Part shown: piece by piece, positions 8,485 to 15,438 of the stretch | Layout of the letters: each line of letters starts with the position of its first letter | Numbering within the stretch: the first letter of the stretch is position 1 | NCBI GenBank assembly: GCA_937896505.1 | Contig: CALBNP010000140.1 | Span: 1 to 21,513, forward strand | Reading direction: 5' to 3' | Source of the DNA: an uncultured Bacteroidales bacterium | GTDB lineage: Bacteria; Bacteroidota; Bacteroidia; Bacteroidales; F082 | Length of the DNA stretch: 21,513 nt | The notes under the pieces: generated by a model | Seen by the model: the letters and a program-made list of their open reading frames with translations, nothing else | Databases searched by the model: none | Told to the model about the DNA's origin: nothing | Position numbers and translations under genes: made by a program

Positions 8485-11400
8485 TACCAAACAACGATTT
8501 TTTTCATGCAAACCATTCCGTTGCTGACAATGCGAACGAAATAGATGCCTCGCGGCAAATCCTCAACCGAAATGGTTTGTGTCCCTTGCCCTTGTCCTTG
8601 GTAAACGTTTTGTCCCATGCAGTTGATAAGCGTATAATCATAGGTGCCTTCCGTGCCCAAAATGTTAATCGTATACGAAGCGGGGTTTGGAAACACCGTG
8701 AAATCTGCATCAATCAAGTTGTTAGAGATGGCTGTGATGATGCCCTCGGGTGGAAATTGGATGTCGTCAACCCACACGCAGTCTTCGCCGGCTGCGCCAG
8801 AGGCATCTTTGGCATAGACCCAGCGGAGCAGATGGGTGCCCGCACTGATGGGGAAGGTGGCTTTTTGCCATGCGTTGTCGAGGCCCGACCAAACGCCCAT
8901 CTCGGTGTTGTCGATGTAGAAATGGAGTTTGTCGAGATATAGTTCTGAAGAGGTTCGCACCCAGAAGCTGATTTCGTTGTCGGCTTGCACGCGCAGGGTG
9001 GTGAGCATGTCGCTGCTTCTGCTGTTGCCTATTGTTGCCGACTTGGCAGCATAGGTCCCGTTGTGGACGATATCGGTGACGATGCTCCAGTTGCCTCCGC
9101 TGAAGGCCCAGCTGAACTTGCTGAAGTCGCCTGTCTCGAAGTCTTCGCGCACACTGCCGATGTAGAGCAGGGCAGTGGAAGTGGCTTCGTATTGTCCGGC
9201 TTCGGCGTCGATTTGAATCTCGTAGGCCCAGCCTGATTGCGTATTTCCGCTGGCATGGAAAGGAATGTCAATGCTCGCCGTTTCGCCTGCTTCGATGCTT
9301 GCAAAGGATGTCTGTGCATTTTGGAAGTTGATGAATCCGTTTGCACAACTTGGTGTGATGGTGCCTTGTGGCGAAGTGCTACCGCCTGCGTTTTGCAATG
9401 TGATTTGCAGAATGCCGTCATCGCCGGGCTCTATGTCGTTTGCCGAGTAAACCTCAAGTATTTCTAACTTTGGTGCGCTGATGGTGGCATTGAAGCTACT
9501 AGTCCACGACTCGCTCCCTATTGTGCAAGTGAGGATGAACAGCGCTTTGGTGGCATCGGGCACGTTGTCGGCAACATGTACGACGAAAGCATTGTTGATG
9601 TCGTAACTTTCGCCAGCAGGAATGCTAGGAAGGTTTGTTGTGCCGCTTTGGATGTCAATGTATTGGCAGTTTGTGGAAAGAACGGCTGTCACGTTGTTTG
9701 CGGTTTCGACGCCTACGTTTTTCACGCGTAGGTCGATGTGGGCGATTTCGCCAAAGTCGAGCTGTCCGTTGCCATCGATGCTGTAGTTTTCGGCAATCAC
9801 GTATGGACCGTCAAGCACAGCGATTTCGATGTTCTTCACGTAGGTTTCCTTGTTGAATCCAACGACGATGAGTTGTGCATCGCCTGTGCTGGAGAGTGGG
9901 TCGAATTGCAGTTCTGCAATGCCGTCGTGAAGATATGATGATGCGATGGGTACACCGTCGATGCTGAGCGTGGCAATGCCGAAGTCAGTGTCGGCTGTGA
10001 TGTTGAGTGCGGTGAGGCCGGGCATGAGCACGGCTGGCTCGTGGCTGACATTCATCGCTGTTGGATTGGCGGTGCGCAGCATCAGCGAAGGGTCGCCAAA
10101 GAGTATCCATGTGTTGTGGGTGAAGCCAGCATCGGAAGGATGAAGGTCGAGGATGCGCATGTTGCCGTTGAGTAGCGCACCTCCCATGGTGTGGTTGTAG
10201 TGTCCGTCACCGCGCCATTCGGCAATGATGTCGTTCATCTCGTCTTGACCTGTCATGGGCGGTTCCCAACTTTGTGAACTCCAGCTGAACATGCCTCCAA
10301 TGGCGCCAGTCGGGACACCGCTTTGGTCGTTGGTGGCACGCATCCAGGTCTCGGCAAAGCATGGGACGCTGTGGTTGAATTTCCCGTTGAGGCAGGCGGT
10401 GGAGATGATGCAGGGCCAGCGATAGTCGTTGGTCAATGCGTTGACGTTGCTGTTGCTGTAGCTGCAAATGAGCCACGAGGTCTCGGAGCCGTGGTTGCAG
10501 TAGTTGACGAGACTGGCGCCGTTGTTGAAGTCTTCGTTCAGCAGCGCGGCGGTCGGGTTGTTGACGCCTTTGTAGCGTTGGCTCACCTCGTTGTAGGTGT
10601 AGTGAAGCAGCGTGTCGCGGATGTAGTCGATGTGCTGCCAGTCGGTTTCGCCTCCGTTGTGGCCTGGACCGTCAGTCGAGCCGATACCCACGCCTTTGTC
10701 GAGCCAATGTTGGTTGGCGTCAAGGTCGCGCTCGTAGTAAATTACCTTGTTGACTTGGTTCTGCACGTCGGTAATGCTTTCGGCAGAGAAACGACCCACG
10801 AAGACTTCGATGTAGTTGTCGTTGCCCTCCAATTGCCCAAACCAACAATCGGAATAACCAGTGCCGTTGAAGTGCGGAGTCAAATCGTCGTAGTCGCCAA
10901 CCAGAAGGACGAATTCTAAGTTCTCATTGTAGTATCGGTCTTGTATGTAGCTTTTTATCTGACTATCATTATTTCCCCCTATCTCGCTTAGCGTAACTAA
11001 TGTAGTGGGTCGCCCTGATTGGTTTTTCCATTCTACAAAGGGGTGCATGGCTTCGGCATATTGGTCGGGACAAACGATGAGCATAGTGCCTCGATCTTCA
11101 ACGAAGGTATATTTAGCCGTGCTTTGCCCAAAGTTGAGAAAATGATGCACGTAGTATTGCTTCACTTCAGGGTCAATTTTGATTTGATTTGATTTACGTG
11201 TGAATTTTGCGTTGTCGTTTTTGCCGTTGACCGTCGTCTTCATGGTTAGGATTAAATCGTGATACACACGTAAGGTTTTGCTGACGGGGTTGTAGGCGAA
11301 TGGTGTGACGATAATGTTTTGCCCACGGAAATCACGAAGTATGTAAGGGTTATCCAAAATGGCTTGTTTAGCAGGGTAGAAGGCGTTTCTTTCGTACATC

Positions 11401-11816
11401 GTCCCATAACTAAATGGCACTTCGTCAGGGTTGACTTGCCGATTGAGGTTGCCTTTGGATGGCGCAATCTCTATGCCGTCAAAATCGGTATACTGCAAAT
11501 CGGTGATGCAGACTTCCATATCAGCTAAGTCAGCAATGATTAGAGGTATTGATGCCATGGGTAATTCGGGGCATCCTGCTTTGAGTTGGCTCGTCATTCC
11601 GGGGACGGAAATGATAGACTCATGACCATGTTGCGTTTCAACGGTTTGAGTGAAAAAACCATTCAGGTGAAAGTTGACAATGATGTCGTCTGTATTTGAT
11701 GAGACTAGTCCAATCGTAGGTGAAGTGGGCTTGGCATTGCTGAAGCTGTTCCATCTTTGAGCAAAAATCTTGCTGGAAAATAATATGATGAAAGATAGGA
11801 TGATGATTCTCTTCAT
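8484..11816 (-). CDS. Gingipain-like C25 cysteine protease with cleaved-adhesin-like domain and T9SS sorting domain
   Basis: An active-type C25 paralogue of 1110 residues. Order: signal peptide 1-20 (ends FAQ); propeptide about 21-235; C25 domain about 236-585 with LLVGDYDDLTPH, His442 in NYCNHGSE and Cys475 in STACLNGKF, again 33 apart; C25 Ig-like domain about 590-668; two CARDB/Ig-like modules (about 670-785, the first opening with DGNGQLDFGE, and about 788-888); a jelly-roll module at about 889-1024 (VREDFETGDFSKFSWAFSG ... CVWVDDIQFP) resembling the cleaved-adhesin/MAM-like domains of gingipains and haemagglutinins; and a T9SS type-A domain from FPNPASY (about 1040-1110). The expected maturation junction is Lys235-Tyr236, and Asp392 matches the S1 Asp of RgpB. 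A longer frame from 11861 is rejected because it would begin inside the terminator and upstream of the -7 box; ATG 11816 directly starts a signal peptide. Confidence 0.94.
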   Translation of the reverse strand: MKRIIILSFIILFSSKIFAQRWNSFSNAKPTSPTIGLVSSNTDDIIVNFHLNGFFTQTVETQHGHESIISVPGMTSQLKAGCPELPMASIPLIIADLADMEVCITDLQYTDFDGIEIAPSKGNLNRQVNPDEVPFSYGTMYERNAFYPAKQAILDNPYILRDFRGQNIIVTPFAYNPVSKTLRVYHDLILTMKTTVNGKNDNAKFTRKSNQIKIDPEVKQYYVHHFLNFGQSTAKYTFVEDRGTMLIVCPDQYAEAMHPFVEWKNQSGRPTTLVTLSEIGGNNDSQIKSYIQDRYYNENLEFVLLVGDYDDLTPHFNGTGYSDCWFGQLEGNDNYIEVFVGRFSAESITDVQNQVNKVIYYERDLDANQHWLDKGVGIGSTDGPGHNGGETDWQHIDYIRDTLLHYTYNEVSQRYKGVNNPTAALLNEDFNNGASLVNYCNHGSETSWLICSYSNSNVNALTNDYRWPCIISTACLNGKFNHSVPCFAETWMRATNDQSGVPTGAIGGMFSWSSQSWEPPMTGQDEMNDIIAEWRGDGHYNHTMGGALLNGNMRILDLHPSDAGFTHNTWILFGDPSLMLRTANPTAMNVSHEPAVLMPGLTALNITADTDFGIATLSIDGVPIASSYLHDGIAELQFDPLSSTGDAQLIVVGFNKETYVKNIEIAVLDGPYVIAENYSIDGNGQLDFGEIAHIDLRVKNVGVETANNVTAVLSTNCQYIDIQSGTTNLPSIPAGESYDINNAFVVHVADNVPDATKALFILTCTIGSESWTSSFNATISAPKLEILEVYSANDIEPGDDGILQITLQNAGGSTSPQGTITPSCANGFINFQNAQTSFASIEAGETASIDIPFHASGNTQSGWAYEIQIDAEAGQYEATSTALLYIGSVREDFETGDFSKFSWAFSGGNWSIVTDIVHNGTYAAKSATIGNSRSSDMLTTLRVQADNEISFWVRTSSELYLDKLHFYIDNTEMGVWSGLDNAWQKATFPISAGTHLLRWVYAKDASGAAGEDCVWVDDIQFPPEGIITAISNNLIDADFTVFPNPASYTINILGTEGTYDYTLINCMGQNVYQGQGQGTQTISVEDLPRGIYFVRIVSNGMVCMKKIVVW

Positions 11817-11833
11817 GATTTCTGAAATTTCGG

Positions 11834-11841
11834 CAAAGATA
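11834..11841 (-). promoter_or_regulatory. -7 promoter box for the second C25 protease gene
   Basis: Minus-strand TATCTTTG, followed by CC, fits TAnnTTTG exactly. A start site about seven bases downstream leaves a leader of only about 10-12 bases before ATG 11816. The box lies just past the terminator of the preceding gene, so this protease appears to be an independent transcription unit. Confidence 0.6.
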
Positions 11842-11850
11842 CATAAAAAC

Positions 11851-11880
11851 AAAAAAGCCACCCTTCAGGATGGCTTTTTT
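11851..11880 (-). terminator. Bidirectional intrinsic terminator after the pseudoprotease gene
   Basis: AAAAAAGCCA (11851-11860) pairs exactly with TGGCTTTTTT (11871-11880). Three more positions extend the stem (one is a G-U in the minus-strand RNA), leaving a TTCA/TGAA loop. A and T runs flank both sides. It lies 20 bases after the stop of the gene ending at 11900. Confidence 0.88.
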
Positions 11881-11899
11881 GAGTGGGTTTGGGTTTTTA

Positions 11900-14800
11900 T
11901 TATTTCACAATCACCTTCTGCACGCTGACTTGTGTGCCGTTGGTGAGGCGGATGAAGTAGATGCCCTTGGTCATGCCGCTGACGTTGATTTGCTGTGCGC
12001 CTTGAGCGATGCCGTTGACAACTTGCTGTCCCAAGCCGTTATACATCACATAGCTGTATTCGGCATTGCCACCATTAATATTTATGGTGTTGTTGACAGG
12101 GTTAGGATAGATGCTGAATTCGGCTTCGTTTTCATCGACATCCAAATCTACGGTAACCAAAATGTTTTCCGGCAGCGATTCGCCGTTGGAATAAATGGCC
12201 GTAACGCTGTAGTTGGTTTGCTCGTAAGGGATTTCATCGGTGAAGCTGGTATCTTCGGTTTCGGCTATGACAATGCCGCAACGTGCAATGCGATATCTCT
12301 GGGCGGCAAAATTGCCATGCCATGTCAAAGTGACATTGGTGCCTTCAACAGAAGCTGCGAGATCTGTGACTGGGTTGAAAGGGTCGTTGGCCGGACCGCC
12401 GCAGTCAACGTCAAATTCATAGTTCTGCTGGTTGTCTTCCTGATGGATGATGCCTCCATTTTCATATTTGATGGTATATGAACATTCGTATGGCCATGTG
12501 TCTGGATTGAAATAGACATTGACGTGAACGCCCTTGCCGATAGTGCGTACAAATGTCGCGGTGTAACCATTGACGATTGTCATGTATTCAGCTGGTGTTC
12601 CGTCGCTGTAGGTCACATGGAGTTTGTTGCCGTTCCAACCGTCGCCGTATTGGTCGTTGAGGATGAATTCAACATTGCAGGCGTTTCTCACAGTGCAAGT
12701 GCCTCTGTCAAAGACATTGTTGTCGGATTCCATAATGAATGAGAATGGAAGCGGTTCAGTATCAGGGAAGTTGGGCTGGGTAGTCGCTGTGAAAACAGCT
12801 GTTACTTCGCCTCCGACCTCAACGGTGCCTAAATCCACTTGAGCGTCTGCAATAAACGCATGTATGCTTTCCGAATAGGCCCATAAGCTGGCATTCGTTG
12901 CCTTGTAATGACCGACATTCTTGAATGTGGGAGCCAAAGTTATATTTGCGCCGGGAATGTATCCTTGTGGGTAAGCGCATCCAATTAATTCGAATGCGGC
13001 TTCACCGGCAGTGAAGGTGATTTCCCCATGCCAGGCCTTATCGCCACAGGTCATCTTGACTTTGACGGTCCATGCTTCGCTATCTTCAGCGTACTCCCAG
13101 GTTTTGACAGAGAATGCGTTTTCGAGGGTGATGGTCTCGTTGGGCTGTATGATGCCCAAAGTGGCTGTGCTGTCGATGACTTCAAAAAAGTTCCAGCCAC
13201 CATCTTGGAAGGAAAGGGTAATTTGGGTTTCGCCTTCCGTTGGATTGTAGCCAATATTCTTGAAACTTATGCTCACAGGGGTTAACTGATTGACACGAAC
13301 GATTTCCGGTGTGTAGCCGACTACCTTAAGGAAAGGGCTTTCGGCAGGAGCGATTTCAACTTCTGTTTGGTAGGTCACCTTGTTGAAGCCGATGATGAGG
13401 AGTTCGGCGGTGCCGGTATGGGGCAATGGGTCAAAATGCATGATTCCGTTGCCGTCAATGATTTCTTGCGTAGAGATTATTTCTCCATCCATTGAGAGGA
13501 TGGCGAAGGCGTAATTCTGATAGAAGTACCAATCGTCATCTTCAGTAATCGTGATTTCAAGTTCGTCCATGCCAATCATCGGTGAGCTTGGGTATAATGT
13601 CACGTTCATATCCTGAGGTATGGTGGTGCGGATCATCAGTGATGGGTCACCGAACATAATCCAAGTGTTGTGGACTTCGCCATTGTCTTCAGGGCATGCG
13701 TCGAGGATGTATTCATTACCATTGTGGAAACAGCTTCCCATGGTGTGGTTGAAGTGGTCCGATTCTCTGTATTCGCAGAGGATGTTATTCATCTCGTCCT
13801 GACCATATTGTGCAACATTCCATGACTGAAACAGCCATGGGAACATGCCGCCGATGGCACCGGTTGGAGCATTTGTGGTGCTGTTCGTGGCACGCATCCA
13901 GGTTTCGGCGAAGCAAGGCTCACCATAGCTAAAATTGCCGCTATAGTTGGAAACGGTGATAATCATAGGCCACATGTAGTCGTTGGTCAATGCGTTGACG
14001 CGTGCGTTGTTGAAGTCGCAAATGCCCCATCCGGTTTCAGAGCCCTTAGGGTTGCAGTAGTTGCAGATGCTGGCGCCGTTGTTGAAGTCATTGGAGATGT
14101 CGTCAGCTGTCGGGTTGTCGTAATGCTCGTAGCGTTGTGAAACATTCCAATAGGTGTAGTGCATGAGTGTATCGCGGATGTACTCGATGTGGCGCCAGTC
14201 GGATTCGCCGTAATGGCCGGTGCCTTGGCCGTCGGTCGAGCCGATGCCAACACCATTTTCTAACCATTCCAAACCTGCAGGCATGTCGCGCTCGTAATAA
14301 AGCACCTTGTTGACGTGGGTTTCGACGTCAGCAACACTTTCAACCGAGAAACGGCCTACGAAAGCTTCAATGTAGTAGTCGTCGCCTTCCAATTGGCCAA
14401 ACCAGTTGTCGGAATAATAATTGTAATCTATCATGTGAGGGGTGATGTCGTCGTAATCGCCAACAAGCAGGACAAACACAAGGTCCCTGTCATCATAATA
14501 GTTACGGATGTAAGCCTTGATGTTGTTGTCGTAGTTGCCACCGGCTTCATCAAGGCCGACCATTGTGGTGGGACGGCCCGACTTGTTCTTCCAATCTACC
14601 AATGGCTGCATGGCTTCCATATACTGCTCTGGGCAGATGACGAGCATCTCGCCTTGGTCTTCGATGAAAGAATACTTGGCTGCCTGCATCCCGAAGTTGA
14701 TGAAACGGCGGTTGTAGGTGTTCTTCATTTCAGGATTGACCTTGATGGTGTTCGACTTGCGGGCGAGTTTCGGGTTTTTGCCGTTGTCGCTCAGCTTGGT

Positions 14801-15373
14801 CATGGTGATGGTCATGCTGGTGAACACGCGCAAGGTCTTTGTCACAGGGTTGTAGGCGAAAGGCGTGACCATGATGTTCTGACCACGGAAATCGCGGATG
14901 ATGTAAGGAGCTTCCAAGTGAGCCTGTCCGGCTGGATAGAAAGCGTCCTGGCTGTACATTTCACCGTAGGTGTAAGGCACTTCATCAGGGTTGACGTCAC
15001 CTTTGATGATGCCTTTTGAAGGAGCGACTTCAATGTTGAAATCGGTGAATTGTGCATTGGATACCTTGACACCCATTTCGGCCATGTCGCCGATGAGCAC
15101 AGGGATAGGGAAGTGTGGCAGGTCGGGTGCTCCGGCAATCAGCGTAGAAGCCATCTTCGGAACGGAAATGATGTTCTGGGTTCCGTTAGGGGTCTCAACT
15201 CTTATGGTGTTGAAGCCTCCCAATGAGAAGTTGACAACAATCTGTTCTTCGCTGCTCGAAATTAGTTTGACCTGCGGCTGGGCGGGTTTGTCGCTGCTCA
15301 GTGCAGTCCATTTTTGCCCGAATGTCACGAATGACATTGCGGCAAGAATGAATGTTAAGAAAAATTTTTTCAT
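11900..15373 (-). CDS. C25 family pseudoprotease with catalytic His and Cys lost, T9SS sorting domain
   Basis: An intact 1157-residue paralogue of the protease encoded just upstream, but without the catalytic dyad. Order: signal peptide 1-20 (ends FGQ); propeptide about 21-233; C25 fold about 234-585; C25 Ig-like about 590-675; two CARDB-like modules (about 678-790, 792-893); a cysteine-containing module with YGDGWNGNKLHVTYSDG (about 896-992); FN3 (about 999-1078); T9SS type-A domain from YPNPVNN (about 1086-1157). Where the sisters have CNHGSE, it has CNPKGSE (Pro442-Lys443, codons at 14045-14050: a substitution plus one inserted codon). Where they have VACLNGKF, it has VSNYSGNF (Asn476, codon 13946-13948). 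The surrounding fold residues are kept, including LLVGDYDD, FVGRFS, Asp392, PCFAETWMRATN and GQDEMN. There are no frameshifts or internal stops, so a non-catalytic role (binding, inhibition, scaffold, adhesion) is more likely than decay. Terminators lie on both sides and no promoter box is visible. Confidence 0.93.
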   Translation of the reverse strand: MKKFFLTFILAAMSFVTFGQKWTALSSDKPAQPQVKLISSSEEQIVVNFSLGGFNTIRVETPNGTQNIISVPKMASTLIAGAPDLPHFPIPVLIGDMAEMGVKVSNAQFTDFNIEVAPSKGIIKGDVNPDEVPYTYGEMYSQDAFYPAGQAHLEAPYIIRDFRGQNIMVTPFAYNPVTKTLRVFTSMTITMTKLSDNGKNPKLARKSNTIKVNPEMKNTYNRRFINFGMQAAKYSFIEDQGEMLVICPEQYMEAMQPLVDWKNKSGRPTTMVGLDEAGGNYDNNIKAYIRNYYDDRDLVFVLLVGDYDDITPHMIDYNYYSDNWFGQLEGDDYYIEAFVGRFSVESVADVETHVNKVLYYERDMPAGLEWLENGVGIGSTDGQGTGHYGESDWRHIEYIRDTLMHYTYWNVSQRYEHYDNPTADDISNDFNNGASICNYCNPKGSETGWGICDFNNARVNALTNDYMWPMIITVSNYSGNFSYGEPCFAETWMRATNSTTNAPTGAIGGMFPWLFQSWNVAQYGQDEMNNILCEYRESDHFNHTMGSCFHNGNEYILDACPEDNGEVHNTWIMFGDPSLMIRTTIPQDMNVTLYPSSPMIGMDELEITITEDDDWYFYQNYAFAILSMDGEIISTQEIIDGNGIMHFDPLPHTGTAELLIIGFNKVTYQTEVEIAPAESPFLKVVGYTPEIVRVNQLTPVSISFKNIGYNPTEGETQITLSFQDGGWNFFEVIDSTATLGIIQPNETITLENAFSVKTWEYAEDSEAWTVKVKMTCGDKAWHGEITFTAGEAAFELIGCAYPQGYIPGANITLAPTFKNVGHYKATNASLWAYSESIHAFIADAQVDLGTVEVGGEVTAVFTATTQPNFPDTEPLPFSFIMESDNNVFDRGTCTVRNACNVEFILNDQYGDGWNGNKLHVTYSDGTPAEYMTIVNGYTATFVRTIGKGVHVNVYFNPDTWPYECSYTIKYENGGIIHQEDNQQNYEFDVDCGGPANDPFNPVTDLAASVEGTNVTLTWHGNFAAQRYRIARCGIVIAETEDTSFTDEIPYEQTNYSVTAIYSNGESLPENILVTVDLDVDENEAEFSIYPNPVNNTININGGNAEYSYVMYNGLGQQVVNGIAQGAQQINVSGMTKGIYFIRLTNGTQVSVQKVIVK

Positions 15374-15389
15374 TGTAAGATTAGTTTAT

Positions 15390-15422
15390 AAAAAAACGGG
15401 AGACGACATGCGTCGCCTCCCG
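15390..15422 (-). terminator. Intrinsic terminator between the third and fourth C25 genes
   Basis: On the minus strand, CGGGAGGCGAC, loop GCAT and GTCGTCTCCCG form an 11-pair stem (one G-U), followed by seven T (complement of 15390-15396). It begins 16 bases after the stop of the gene ending at 15439, and only 16 bases remain between its T-run and the ATG at 15373. Confidence 0.9.
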
Positions 15423-15438
15423 AATCGGTTATCATTCG

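Noticed and set aside
11817..11861. Extended N-terminus for the second C25 protease
   Set aside because: The extension covers a terminator and the -7 box, and would bury the signal peptide that starts at ATG 11816.
11900..15373. Pseudogene call for the third C25 gene
   Set aside because: The full-length frame, signal peptide, all accessory modules and sorting domain are intact, and lesions are confined to the active site, so a pseudoenzyme is the better reading.
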